Source: Modicisalibacter tunisiensis (GTDB lineage: Bacteria; Pseudomonadota; Gammaproteobacteria; Pseudomonadales; Halomonadaceae). From it: 64,000 nt of DNA. A program made the translations under genes and the position numbers. Below the pieces are notes generated by a model that was not told the DNA's origin, made no database searches, and saw only the letters and a program-made list of their open reading frames with translations. Below, in pieces: positions 8,464 to 18,983 of the stretch (positions are counted from its first letter, which is position 1; every line of letters starts with the position of its first letter). Location of the stretch: contig NZ_JAGXFD010000001.1 in assembly GCF_020148005.1 (NCBI RefSeq), forward strand, positions 2,820,919-2,884,918. Direction: 5' to 3'.

Positions 8464-9506
8464 CCCGAGGCCTGATGGACCAGCCGATGCACATGGGCCA
8501 GCTTGTCGCGAATCGTCGGGGTGACCACCTCGGGTACGAGGTCGGTCAGCCCCATCTCGCGATTGAGCTCGTTGGCGGCGAGCCCCACCTGCTGAAAGGC
8601 CGAGAGCATGCGTGGCAGGCTGGCGTCATGGTCGATCCCCGAGAAGCCCAAGTGATGGGCCGTGTCGAGCACCGCGACGATATCCAGGTAGAAGGCGAAG
8701 GTTTCGGCGAAGTCCTCCCACGGGTGCATGGCGGCGTAGGCGGACACGAAGTCCGCCGGCCAGCCGGCGGGGGGCCCGGCTTCGTAGTAACGCTCCAGCG
8801 CCTCGCCGTAGCTCGGCGCCGCCGGGTCGCCGAAGATCTCGCGAAAGGCGTCCTCGTCACGGCCCTTGACCAGCAGGTCCCAGTAATAGTGGCCGATCTC
8901 GTGGCGAAAATGCCCGATCAGGGTGCGATGAGACTCGTTCATGTCGACGCGCAGCCGTTCGCGCTCGACGTCGTCGGCCTCCTTGACGTTGATGGTGATA
9001 TGCCCGCCGGCATGCCCGGTATACACCCGCTCGCTGCCTGCGGTGCTGCGCCAGAGCCCGGCATCCGGCAGCGCATCGGCCATGAACGAGAAGCTCAGCG
9101 GCGGATCGAAGCCCTCATCGGCGGTGCCGTGCGGCAGCGCCAGCAGGTCGAGGGTGTAGAACAGCCGCCGCTTGGCCGCCTCGAGTGCCGCCCAGCGCTC
9201 GCGGTGTCCCTCGATCGACAGGTCGGGCACCACGTCGTTGTAGCGACAGCAGTCGCACAGCGCCTCGGCCCGGCCGTCGACGATGGCGACCAGCCGGTTG
9301 CAGACGTCGTGGTCGGCATAGTTGCCGCACTTGAGCAGTGCCGCGCCGCAGTCCTCGTGCAGGCAACGGTAGCCGCCCTCCGCCAGGGACTCGAGCGCAC
9401 TGATGCGTGCGCACCCCGGGCACCAGCCGACCTCGTGGCCGCAGGCCAGGCAGTGGGTATTGTCGAAGAACAGCCTGGCCCCGCAGACACACTCATAGGT
9501 TTTCAT
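8460..9506 (-). CDS. putative zinc-binding metallopeptidase
   Basis: A 348-residue protein of the putative zinc-binding metallopeptidase family (COG4307/DUF2248-like). The N-terminal 90 residues are rich in paired cysteines (C6/C8, C19/C22, C29/C32, C48/C53, C84/C86/C87), suggesting one or more zinc ribbons. The protease signature RHEIGHYYWD places HEIGH at 202-206, with a likely third-ligand segment (DFAETFAFYLD) about 90 residues later. No signal peptide is seen, so it is probably cytoplasmic. It converges on the ATP-grasp/alpha-E pair, which suggests, but does not prove, a role in processing the product of that system. Its stop codon lies in the right CTAG of the repeat element. Confidence 0.88.
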   Translation of the reverse strand: MKTYECVCGARLFFDNTHCLACGHEVGWCPGCARISALESLAEGGYRCLHEDCGAALLKCGNYADHDVCNRLVAIVDGRAEALCDCCRYNDVVPDLSIEGHRERWAALEAAKRRLFYTLDLLALPHGTADEGFDPPLSFSFMADALPDAGLWRSTAGSERVYTGHAGGHITINVKEADDVERERLRVDMNESHRTLIGHFRHEIGHYYWDLLVKGRDEDAFREIFGDPAAPSYGEALERYYEAGPPAGWPADFVSAYAAMHPWEDFAETFAFYLDIVAVLDTAHHLGFSGIDHDASLPRMLSAFQQVGLAANELNREMGLTDLVPEVVTPTIRDKLAHVHRLVHQASG

Positions 9507-9595
9507 GCCGAACTCCCGTTGGCGCTATCCCGTGCTCTTTCTGGATAGTCGCTAACGGGGCGGCTGGCAATCGGCGCTTCGCGCGCCGCAAGGGC

Positions 9596-11113
9596 TCAGC
9601 CGTCGTCGCGCAGGGTGCGCATGTGGCCGTCGCGCTCCATCGCCTGGTGCCAGCCGAGCGCCTGTTCCAGGCAGTGCGGCGTATGGCCGCCCCGCCGGCA
9701 GGCCGCCTCGAAGTAGCGATGCAGGGCCGGCCGATAGGCCGGGTCGGCGCAGTTCTCGATGATCAGCGGCGCCCGCTCGCGAGGCGCCAGGCCACGCAGG
9801 TCCGCCAGGCCATGCTCGGTCACCAGGATGTCGACGTCGTGCTCGGTATGATCGACATGGCTGACGAAGGGCACCAGGCTCGACACATCGCCGCCCTTGG
9901 CCAGCGACTTGGTGATGAACACCGCCAGCTGGGCGTTGCGGGCGAAGTCCCCGGAGCCACCGATGCCGTTCATCATCCGCGTGCCGCAGACATGCGTGGA
10001 GTTGACGTTGCCGTAGATGTCCGCCTCCAGTGCCGTGTTGACGGCGATCACGCCCAGCCGCCGCACGATGCCGGGATGATTGGAGAGCTCCTGGGGGCGC
10101 AGGATCAGCCGGTCACGATACTTGTCGAGGTTGCGCCAGACCGCCTCGCCACGCGCCTCGGACAGGGTGATCGAGCAGCCGGAGGCATAGTCGAGCTTGC
10201 CGGCATCGAACAGGTCGAAGGTGGAATCCTGCAGCACCTCGGAGTACATGGTCAGATGCTCGAAGGGGCCGTTGGCCAGGCCGGTCATCACCGCGTTGGC
10301 CATGGTCCCGATCCCCGCCTGCAGCGGCAGCAGCGAGCGGGACAAGCGCCCGGCTTCCACCTCGGCGGCGAAGAACGCCATCAGGTGATCGGCAATGCGC
10401 TGGGTGTCGACGTCGGGCGGCAACACCGTGGACGGGCTGTCACGGCCGTCGGTCACCACGATGGCGGCGATCCGGCTCGGGTCGATGGGGATGTAGGGCG
10501 TGCCGATCCGCGAGTCGGGCGCCACCACCGGAATCGGCGTGCGGTTGGGACGCATCTGCGGAATGTAGATGTCGTGCAGCCCCTCGAGTTCGGCGGGTGC
10601 CGAGAGGTTGAGCTCGATGATCACCTGCTTGGCGAGGATCGCGTAACTGGCCGAGTTGCCCACCGAGGTGGTCGGCACGATCCCGCCCTCCTCGGTGATC
10701 GCTGCCGCCTCGACCACCGCCACGTCCATGTCCTTCAACTGGTGATTGCGCAGCAGCTCGACGGTCTCCGAGAGGTGCTGGTCGATGAACATCACCTCGC
10801 CGCTGTTGATCGCCCGACGCAGCGTGGCATCGACCTGGAACGGCATGCGCCGGGAGAGCACATGGGCCTCGGTCAGCTGCTTGTCGAGATCGTTGCCCAG
10901 CGAGGCGCCGGTCATCAGGGTGATCGACAGCGGGTCGTGCCGCGCTCGCTCGGCCAGCGCCAGCGGAACCGCCTTGGCCTCGCCGGCCCGGGTGAAACCG
11001 CTCATGCCGACCGTCATGCCATTCTCGATCAGGGCGGCGGCTTCCTCGGCGCTGCGCTTGAGTGACTCCCAACCCGGCAGGCGGCAACGTGCCCCGATAC
11101 TGGCTACGGTCAT
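9596..11113 (-). CDS. acetyl-CoA hydrolase / succinyl-CoA:acetate CoA-transferase family
   Basis: A 505-residue class I CoA-transferase. Glu292 in SEVLQDS matches the catalytic glutamate that forms the acyl-CoA thioester intermediate, and GIGGSGDFARNA is the conserved glycine-rich motif of the AarC/ScpC/Ach1 group. The likely reaction is CoA transfer between succinyl- or propionyl-CoA and acetate or succinate. The cytoplasmic enzyme would serve acetate or propionate metabolism; the exact substrate pair cannot be read from sequence. The ATG at 11113 has GGAGAG at good spacing; an in-frame ATG at 11164 lacks such support. The gene stands alone and is divergent from a nitrilase-family gene. Confidence 0.9.
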   Translation of the reverse strand: MTVASIGARCRLPGWESLKRSAEEAAALIENGMTVGMSGFTRAGEAKAVPLALAERARHDPLSITLMTGASLGNDLDKQLTEAHVLSRRMPFQVDATLRRAINSGEVMFIDQHLSETVELLRNHQLKDMDVAVVEAAAITEEGGIVPTTSVGNSASYAILAKQVIIELNLSAPAELEGLHDIYIPQMRPNRTPIPVVAPDSRIGTPYIPIDPSRIAAIVVTDGRDSPSTVLPPDVDTQRIADHLMAFFAAEVEAGRLSRSLLPLQAGIGTMANAVMTGLANGPFEHLTMYSEVLQDSTFDLFDAGKLDYASGCSITLSEARGEAVWRNLDKYRDRLILRPQELSNHPGIVRRLGVIAVNTALEADIYGNVNSTHVCGTRMMNGIGGSGDFARNAQLAVFITKSLAKGGDVSSLVPFVSHVDHTEHDVDILVTEHGLADLRGLAPRERAPLIIENCADPAYRPALHRYFEAACRRGGHTPHCLEQALGWHQAMERDGHMRTLRDDG

Positions 11114-11287
11114 GCTGGTCTCTCCGTCAATGGCAAGGAACGCGTGACACGAACGTGTCGACAATAAAATGATTGCATGCTAACGAGGCGTCCGCCAATC
11201 CCTTGGTAGTAAGACCTTGGTATAAGCTCTTCATCCTGGCCTGGCCAGTGTCCGGCATCGGCGACCCTGCGCCGCTTGCGAAAGCCG

Positions 11288-11296
11288 TGGTATTCT
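11288..11296 (+). promoter_or_regulatory. candidate extended -10 promoter for the nitrilase-family gene
   Basis: TGGTATTCT matches an extended -10 (TG-n-TATTCT), 30 bases before the ATG at 11326. No convincing -35 box lies upstream. Confidence 0.3.
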
Positions 11297-11325
11297 GCCG
11301 GTGAAATCGACGACCAGGAGCCGGC

Positions 11326-12237
11326 ATGCCTCGGATGATCGACGTCGCCACGGCCCAGTACCCGATCGAGGCCTTCCACGACATGGGCGAGTTCCATGCC
11401 AAGGCCGAGCGCTGGGTCCAGAACGCCGTGAACCACGGCGCCGAATTGCTGGTGCTGCCCGAGTACGGCGGCATGGAGCTCGCCTCGCTGCTGCCCGCTC
11501 CCGTTCGCGATGACCTGCGCGCCCAGCGCGAGGCGCTGCAGGCGCTGCGCGAGGAGGCACTCGCCACCTGGTGGTCACTGGTGGAACGCCACGCCGTCAC
11601 CCTGCTCGCCCCGTCGATGCCCTGGCGCATCGCACCGGATCGCTACGTCAATCGTGCCTGGCTGCTTGCCCCCGGGCGATCCGGCTTTCAGGACAAGCAG
11701 CTCATGACCCGCTTCGAGCGCGGCCAGTGGGGCATCGCGCCCGGCGATCCCGACCATGGCGGCGGGCTCAAGGTCTTCGATACGCCGGTCGGGCGCCTGG
11801 GGGTGCTGATCTGCTACGACAGCGAGTTCCCGCTGCTGGCCCGCCGCCTGGTCGAGGCCGGCGCGGAGCTGCTGCTGGTGCCCAGCTGTACCGACACCGA
11901 AGCCGGCTATCACCGGGTCCGCTGGTGCGCCCAGGCCCGCGCCATCGAACAGCAGGTCGCGGTGATCCACTCGCCGACCAGCGGCGAGGCCCTGTGGTCG
12001 CCGGCGGTGGACATCAACATCGGCCGGGCCGCGGTCTACACCCCCTGCGACCACGGCTTTCCACCCGACGGCGTGCTGACCCGCGCCCACGACGACACCC
12101 CCGGCTGGCAGTTCGCCCGCCTGGATCTCGATGCCATCGCCGCGCTGCGCGAGACCGGACAGGTCGACAATCATGCCGACTGGCAGCGCCAGCTGACACG
12201 CCTGGAAATACCGATCGAGACCGTGCGCCTGCGCTGA
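11326..12237 (+). CDS. carbon-nitrogen hydrolase (nitrilase superfamily)
   Basis: A 303-residue amidase/nitrilase-fold protein. The Glu-Lys-Cys triad is visible: Glu46 (LVLPEYGG), Lys124 (FQDKQLMTRFER) and Cys163 (VLICYDSEFP). It would hydrolyse a C-N bond in an amide or nitrile; the substrate is unknown. Length fits the single-domain members. The ATG follows AGGAG at 11316-11320. The next gene, proS, has its own strong promoter, so co-transcription is not needed. No signal peptide. Confidence 0.9.
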   Translation: MPRMIDVATAQYPIEAFHDMGEFHAKAERWVQNAVNHGAELLVLPEYGGMELASLLPAPVRDDLRAQREALQALREEALATWWSLVERHAVTLLAPSMPWRIAPDRYVNRAWLLAPGRSGFQDKQLMTRFERGQWGIAPGDPDHGGGLKVFDTPVGRLGVLICYDSEFPLLARRLVEAGAELLLVPSCTDTEAGYHRVRWCAQARAIEQQVAVIHSPTSGEALWSPAVDINIGRAAVYTPCDHGFPPDGVLTRAHDDTPGWQFARLDLDAIAALRETGQVDNHADWQRQLTRLEIPIETVRLR

Positions 12238-12249
12238 GATCACGGATTT

Positions 12250-12278
12250 TTGCCGCGCTCACGGCTTGCCCGTACAAT
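12250..12278 (+). promoter_or_regulatory. sigma-70 promoter of proS
   Basis: TTGCCG (12250-12255), a 17-base spacer, and TACAAT (12273-12278) form a near-consensus promoter 57 bases before the proS start codon. Confidence 0.6.
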
Positions 12279-12334
12279 GCCTCGAATCGCCGAACCAGGC
12301 CCGTTAACGAGTCACTGAAGGAAACGCCGGACCC

Positions 12335-14024
<1,690 letters not shown>

Positions 14025-14044
<20 letters not shown>

Positions 14045-14615
14045 ACGCCTGCGCTGGCTGCTGCTGGCACTGAGCCTGGCGCCCTGCCTCGCCGTGGCGG
14101 CGGTGCAGGGCACACCGCCGCTGCCCACCGGCCTGCAGAAGACGTTCGAGGCGACCCGTAGCGATGTCGCCTCAACCGTGGACGCGGCCTGGATCGACGC
14201 CATGCAGCGCCGACTGGCCTCGCACCTGCCCGACGCGGACCGGCGCCGTACCCTGCTGCGACGCGTCCGGGCGGAAGCGCGCCTGGCCGGCCTCGATCCC
14301 CAGATCGTGCTGGCGGTGATCCAGGTGGAAAGCGGCTTTCGCACCCAGGCCGAGTCACCGGCCGGCGCCCGGGGCCTCATGCAGGTGATGCCGTTCTGGA
14401 AGCGCGTGCTGGGACGGGCCGACGACGACCTGCACGACCCTGCCACCAACCTGCGCTACGGCTGCACCATCCTGGCCTATTATTTGCGTCAGGAGCACGG
14501 TGATCTCACCCGGGCGCTGGCCCGTTACCATGGCTCGCGAGGCCGAACGGACTACCCTGAGCGCGTCATGCGCGCCTGGCAGCGACACTGGTGGCTGGCG
14601 GACCACCGTCACTGA
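14025..14615 (+). CDS. lytic transglycosylase (SLT domain)
   Basis: A 196-residue exported murein-cleaving enzyme. Residues 8-26 ([19 protein letters not shown]) form a signal peptide, so the protein acts in the periplasm. The SLT core shows the catalytic glutamate in [10 protein letters not shown] followed by [15 protein letters not shown], then [13 protein letters not shown] and [11 protein letters not shown], all typical of the family 1 fold. The only start preserving the signal peptide is GTG 14025, inside the end of proS; no clear ribosome binding site is seen, so translation may be coupled to proS. Confidence 0.9.
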
Positions 14616-14717
14616 GCCGGACATCGGCCTCCGGCGAACCCTTGGCGTCTTGCGTTGCCCAAGGTTAAATGCCATACCCCTGACTCGCCTGGCCTTCACC
14701 CGACAGGATACCCGCTC

Positions 14718-16109
14718 GTGACCGCCTTGCTGAAACGCGCCATTGCCCGGCTGCTGCTGGGCACCTCGCAACTGACCCGCCGCAGCGCCGCACGCCTGCT
14801 GTCGTCGTCACCCGGACCGATCGCCCCGCTGCCGACCGTGGACATCGATGCCCTGACCGGGGTCGGCACCCATCGCGCGGCACTGGCCGAGATCGAGCGA
14901 CTGATCGGCGATCGCCGGCCGTTCTCGCTGATCCGCCTGAGCGTCAACAACCTCAAGACCATCAACGAGTGCCTGGGCCATGCCATCGGCGATGAGCTGC
15001 TGGTCTCGCTGGCTCGCCGGCTGCAGCGGCTGACACTGCACGACGGCCGCCTCTATCGGCTCGGCGGTGACGAGTTCCTGATGATCACCGACGGCGCCCA
15101 GGGCAACGACCACTGGCGCGAGGCGGTCGATCGCCCCCTGGAGCTGGAAGGCACGTCGCTGATTCCCTCGCTGTCGATATCGGACCTGCACTATCCGGAG
15201 CACGGCGATGACGGACATCGCCTGATGCGGCGCTCGGGCATCGCCCTGTCGCTGGCCCGGCAGTCACACGACGGCTATCACGCCTACGAGAGCGGACTGG
15301 ACCGCCATCATGAACGCGAGCGCCGACTGCTCCACGACATGGTGATGGCGGTCCGCAAACAGCAGTTGCGGGTCGTCTACCAGCCCAAGATCCGGGTCCA
15401 GGATGGCAGCGTGACCGGCTTCGAGGCGCTCATGCAGTGGCAGCACCCCCAGCTCGGCCTGCTGCAGCCGGACGAGTTCCTGCCGCTGGCCGCCGCCTCC
15501 GGACACATGGCGCTGCTGGGCGAATGGCTGCTGCAGCACGTCATCGCCCAGATGGCGGACTGGCAGGCCCGCCAGCGCCCCCAGACCATCGCCGTCAACC
15601 TGTCGGCAATCGACCTGGAGCGCGCCGGCTTCGACATGCTGGTCTCGGCCTGGCTGGCCGAACGGGGCGTCGACCCTCACCGCCTCATGGTCGAGATCAC
15701 CGAGCAGTCGATGATGCACGATCCGCAACGCACGGCGCGGGGGCTGGCCGAATGGCGGCGCCAGGGCATCCAGGTCGCCATCGACGACTTCGGCACCGGC
15801 TATTCGTCGCTGGCGCAGCTGCGCCAGTTGCCACTCGATGTACTCAAGATCGACAAGTCCTTCGTGATGGACATGCTCGAGCAGCCCGAGGACGCGATGA
15901 TCGTCGATGCCAGCATCGCGCTGGCTCACCGCTTCGGGCTGAGCGTCATCGCCGAGGGCGTGGAAACCCCGCAGCACCTGAATCGGCTGGCCGCCGTCGG
16001 CTGCGACCAGGTCCAGGGCTACCTGATCTCGCCCGGCCTCGAGGCCGACGCCGTGCTGGCCTGGCTGGACCGCTATCGGGAGAGCCCCCTGCAGGCCACC
16101 CCCGCCTGA
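14718..16109 (+). CDS. GGDEF-EAL cyclic-di-GMP protein
   Basis: A 463-residue protein with a GGDEF domain (about 45-190) and an EAL domain (about 205-460), linked to c-di-GMP synthesis and breakdown. GGDEF is intact (LYRLGGDEFLM). The EAL domain has FEALMQW (Gln where Arg is usual), IAVNLSA, MVEITEQ, IDDFGTGYSSL, LKIDKSF and VIAEGVET, so phosphodiesterase residues appear present. No transmembrane or sensory domain precedes the GGDEF, so it is probably cytoplasmic. GTG 14718 is preferred because AGGA at 14705-14708 is well spaced; TTG 14655 is the alternative. Which activity dominates cannot be judged from sequence. Confidence 0.92.
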   Translation: MTALLKRAIARLLLGTSQLTRRSAARLLSSSPGPIAPLPTVDIDALTGVGTHRAALAEIERLIGDRRPFSLIRLSVNNLKTINECLGHAIGDELLVSLARRLQRLTLHDGRLYRLGGDEFLMITDGAQGNDHWREAVDRPLELEGTSLIPSLSISDLHYPEHGDDGHRLMRRSGIALSLARQSHDGYHAYESGLDRHHERERRLLHDMVMAVRKQQLRVVYQPKIRVQDGSVTGFEALMQWQHPQLGLLQPDEFLPLAAASGHMALLGEWLLQHVIAQMADWQARQRPQTIAVNLSAIDLERAGFDMLVSAWLAERGVDPHRLMVEITEQSMMHDPQRTARGLAEWRRQGIQVAIDDFGTGYSSLAQLRQLPLDVLKIDKSFVMDMLEQPEDAMIVDASIALAHRFGLSVIAEGVETPQHLNRLAAVGCDQVQGYLISPGLEADAVLAWLDRYRESPLQATPA

Positions 16110-16158
16110 CACCGGGGCGGGTCCGGGCAGCACACGCAGGAAACGCAGGAAACGCACG

Positions 16159-16183
16159 AAAAAAAGCCGGTCCGAGGACCGGC
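16159..16183 (-). terminator. intrinsic terminator after slyD
   Basis: On the minus strand a GCCGGTCC/GGACCGGC hairpin (16166-16183) is followed by seven T residues (A-run 16159-16165 on the plus strand). It ends the leftward rfaH-slyD transcript. A separate 14-base perfect palindrome GGGGCAATTGCCCC lies beside it at 16190-16203. Confidence 0.8.
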
Positions 16184-16357
16184 GATAGCGGGGCAATTGC
16201 CCCTCCCTGACGACATCTGTCGATCCGCGCGGCCGGCCCGGTGATCCCGGCCAACCGCGTGACCCGACACCTCGCACTGTAGCGCAGCACCGCGCCCGGC
16301 TTTCTGACCTGGGTCAAGAGCCGGGCACGGCACGGCCAACGGGGCATGTCGCCGGGC

Positions 16358-16867
16358 TCATCCGAACTTCTTGTCCTCGACCTCGGACGCCGCGACGTCC
16401 GGCGCCAGCGGATGCCCCTTGGCCAGCTCGGCGCGGGTCGCCTCGCGCACCGCGAGGATCTCGACGCTGTAACTCAGGGTCTGCCCCGCCAGCGGATGGT
16501 TGGCGTCCACGGTCACCCGGCTGGCGTCGGCATCGACGATCGTCACCACCCGGGGGCCGTCCGGGCCCTGGGCCTGAAAGCGCATGCCCGGCGCCAGCGA
16601 CTCGACGCCACCGAAGGCGCTGCGCGCCACCGTCTGGACCAGCGCCTCGTCGCGCGGGCCGTAGCCGTCCACGGACGCCAGGGTCACCGTCAGGCTGTCG
16701 CCGGCCGCATGGCCGTCGAGCGCCCGCTCGAGACCCGCCACGATGTTGTCGTGGCCATGCAGATACTCCAGCGGCGACTCGCGACGGCGCGAGTCGTCGA
16801 GCACCTCGCCGTCGGCATCGCGCAGGGTGTAGTGCAGGGTCACGACCTGCTGGGCGGTAATGGACAT
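16358..16867 (-). CDS. slyD: FKBP-type peptidyl-prolyl isomerase, SlyD-like
   Basis: A 169-residue FKBP-fold prolyl isomerase with the insert-in-flap domain of SlyD: an N-terminal LHYTLRDADGEVLDDS half, LEYLHGHDNIVAGLERAL, the flap insert about 65-125, and VDANHPLAGQTLSYSVEIL. It would catalyse proline isomerisation and act as a folding helper in the cytoplasm. The His/Cys-rich nickel-binding tail of E. coli SlyD is missing; the protein ends SEVEDKKFG. It lies 45 bases after rfaH on the same strand and is followed by a strong terminator. Confidence 0.88.
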   Translation of the reverse strand: MSITAQQVVTLHYTLRDADGEVLDDSRRRESPLEYLHGHDNIVAGLERALDGHAAGDSLTVTLASVDGYGPRDEALVQTVARSAFGGVESLAPGMRFQAQGPDGPRVVTIVDADASRVTVDANHPLAGQTLSYSVEILAVREATRAELAKGHPLAPDVAASEVEDKKFG

Positions 16868-16912
16868 GAAAGCCTCCGGTCGGCAAGAAAAGAGAAGGGT
16901 CGGCTCCGGGGG

Positions 16913-17455
16913 TCAGGAACGGCGCAGCTGCGAGATCGGCACGTCCACGGCCTGGCTGCCGTGCAGCAGGTTGAGCAGCACGATGGCACGCTCCTCGCCC
17001 TTGCGCCGTTCGAAGACCGCCTGCAGCTGCCGAAACGGACCCTCGCAGATTTCCACGGTGTCGCCGGCCCGAAAGTAGACGTTGATCTCGCGATCGTCCG
17101 GGCTGGCGGCGGCATTGTGGCGCAGCGCGTCGATCAGGGCGTCATCGACCGGCAGGGGCTGATCGCCGAACGTCACCAGACGCAGCACGCCCCGGGTCGA
17201 GCGGATCGGCCGCCAGTTGCTGGCCAGCCGGTCGAGTCGGATGAACAGGTAATAGGGAAACAGCGGCTCGTCGATCCAGCACAGCCGGCCTCGACGCTTC
17301 TTCTGGACCTGCAGTACCGGATGAAAGATCTCGTAGCCCTGGTTGGCCAGATGCTCGGTGGCGCGGAACGATTCCCCGCCCTTGCACTGGATCAGGTACC
17401 AGTGGGGAATGGCCCGACTGTCGATCTCCGTGGAAACGCTGTGGGATTCGCTCAT
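16913..17455 (-). CDS. rfaH: transcription antiterminator RfaH (NusG paralogue)
   Basis: A 180-residue NusG-type protein. The N-terminal NGN domain has WYLIQCKGGESFRATEHLANQGY, PLFPYYLFIRL and STRGVLRLVTFG, and a KOW-like C-terminal domain covers about 125-180 (FRAGDTVEICEGPFRQLQAVF). RfaH binds RNA polymerase paused at ops elements and reduces termination in long envelope operons. No ops-bearing target operon is recognisable in this window. It is divergent from the AmpG-like gene and probably co-transcribed with slyD. Confidence 0.87.
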   Translation of the reverse strand: MSESHSVSTEIDSRAIPHWYLIQCKGGESFRATEHLANQGYEIFHPVLQVQKKRRGRLCWIDEPLFPYYLFIRLDRLASNWRPIRSTRGVLRLVTFGDQPLPVDDALIDALRHNAAASPDDREINVYFRAGDTVEICEGPFRQLQAVFERRKGEERAIVLLNLLHGSQAVDVPISQLRRS

Positions 17456-17498
17456 CTCGCTTTTGACACCATGGCTGGGATGACTCGCGGGGGCGGCA

Positions 17499-17528
17499 TT
17501 GATTCGGCGACGGGGAACCGCGTAAGTT
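17499..17528 (+). promoter_or_regulatory. candidate promoter of the AmpG-like gene
   Basis: TTGATT (17499-17504), 18-base spacer, TAAGTT (17523-17528), 85 bases before the ATG at 17613. Moderate match only. Confidence 0.3.
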
Positions 17529-17612
17529 AGCCGCTTGCCGCCACCCCTTCATCCTAACATCGATGGCGTGGACGTTCGCCCTCGGCAGCGTCCCGTCCGG
17601 CAGGAGGCCGAC

Positions 17613-18983
17613 ATGCCCGACTCCCCCCGCCGCTCCTGGCGCCAGGCCCTGAGCGTCTATCGCCGTGCCCCCGTCGTCGCCATGCTGTTTCTCGGCTTTG
17701 CCGCCGGCCTGCCCTTCCTGCTGGTCTTCTCGACGCTGACCGCCTGGCTGCGCGATGCCGGCGTCGAGGTCGCGGCGATCGGCTTCTTTTCGTGGATCGG
17801 CATGCTGTATTCGATCAAGCTGTTCTGGGCGCCGGTCATCGACCGGCTTCCGCTGCCGATCCTGACCCGCCGCCTGGGCCAGCGCCGCGGCTGGATGCTG
17901 CTCGCCCAGCTGGTGATCGCCGGGGCGCTGGCGGCGCTGTCCGGTCTCGACCCGCGCCAGGACCTGCCGCTGGTCGCTGCCTTCGCCCTGCTGGTGGCCT
18001 TCGGCTCGGCCACCCAGGATATCGTCATCGACGCCTTTCGCATCGAGTCTGCCGAGGAGCGCATCCAGGCGGCGATGGCCTCGACCTACATCATCGGTTA
18101 TCGCGGCGGCCTGCTGGCCGCCGGTGCCGGCGCCCTGTACATCGCCGACCTGGTGTCCTGGCAGGCCGCCTACCTGACCATGGCCGGGCTGGTCGGCGTG
18201 GGCATGCTGACGGTGCTGTCGCGACCCGAGCCGCCGCGCTCGACACTCGGCGTGCCCTGGCAGCACGAGCCCCGCGTGCGCCGCTTCCTGCACGCCCAGC
18301 GGCATCGTCCCCGGCGCTGGCGGCGCTTCGGCGCCTGGGTGGTGGGCGCGGTGATCTGCCCCTTCACCGACTTCTTCACCCGCTACGGGCGGCAGGCCAT
18401 CGGATTGCTGGCACTGATCGGGCTGTTCCGCCTGAGCGACCTGTCGATGGCCGCCATGGCCAACCCGCTGTACATCGACCTGGGCTTCTCGCTGGCCGAG
18501 ATCGCCAACGTGACCAAGGTGTTCGGCATCGCCATGAGCATCGCCGGCGGGGTAGTCGGCGGGCTGCTGGTGGTGCGTTACGGCATCGCCCGGATGCTGC
18601 TGGCCGGCGCCGTGCTCGCCGCGGCCACCAACCTGCTGTTCGCCGCGCTGGCCGGCCTGGGGGCCCAGCTGCCCATGCTGGTGGTGACCATCATGGGCGA
18701 CAACCTGGCCAACGGGCTGGCCAGCACGGTGTTCATCGCCTTTCTCTCGAGTTTGACCTCGCGGGCCTACACCGCCACCCAGTATGCGCTGTTCTCGTCG
18801 CTGATGACCCTGCCGGGCAAGTTCATCGGCGGCTTTTCCGGAGTGGTGGTGGCCAGCCAGGGGTACGCGGTCTTCTTCCTGTGGTCCACCCTCATCGGCC
18901 TGCCGGCGATCGCCCTGGCCTGGTGGCTGGGGCGCGATCCGAGCCGGATTCCGGCGGCCGCCACCGAGGACGGCGCGCGTTGA
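17613..18983 (+). CDS. ampG: AmpG-family muropeptide permease (MFS)
   Basis: A 456-residue major-facilitator inner-membrane protein with about 12 hydrophobic segments. FLGFAAGLPFLLVFSTLTAWLRDAG, LYSIKLFWAPVIDRLPLP and FGSATQDIVIDAFRIE are typical of AmpG, which imports anhydro-muropeptides for cell-wall recycling and beta-lactamase signalling. The ATG follows AGGAGG at 17602-17607 with a five-base spacer, a strong initiation site. The stop TGA (18981-18983) abuts the stop of the convergent SEC-C gene, giving TGATCA with no terminator between. Substrate assignment rests on family similarity. Confidence 0.88.
   Translation: MPDSPRRSWRQALSVYRRAPVVAMLFLGFAAGLPFLLVFSTLTAWLRDAGVEVAAIGFFSWIGMLYSIKLFWAPVIDRLPLPILTRRLGQRRGWMLLAQLVIAGALAALSGLDPRQDLPLVAAFALLVAFGSATQDIVIDAFRIESAEERIQAAMASTYIIGYRGGLLAAGAGALYIADLVSWQAAYLTMAGLVGVGMLTVLSRPEPPRSTLGVPWQHEPRVRRFLHAQRHRPRRWRRFGAWVVGAVICPFTDFFTRYGRQAIGLLALIGLFRLSDLSMAAMANPLYIDLGFSLAEIANVTKVFGIAMSIAGGVVGGLLVVRYGIARMLLAGAVLAAATNLLFAALAGLGAQLPMLVVTIMGDNLANGLASTVFIAFLSSLTSRAYTATQYALFSSLMTLPGKFIGGFSGVVVASQGYAVFFLWSTLIGLPAIALAWWLGRDPSRIPAAATEDGAR

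Noticed and set aside
16190-16203. The perfect palindrome GGGGCAATTGCCCC
   Set aside because: Single occurrence next to a terminator; no evidence of function.
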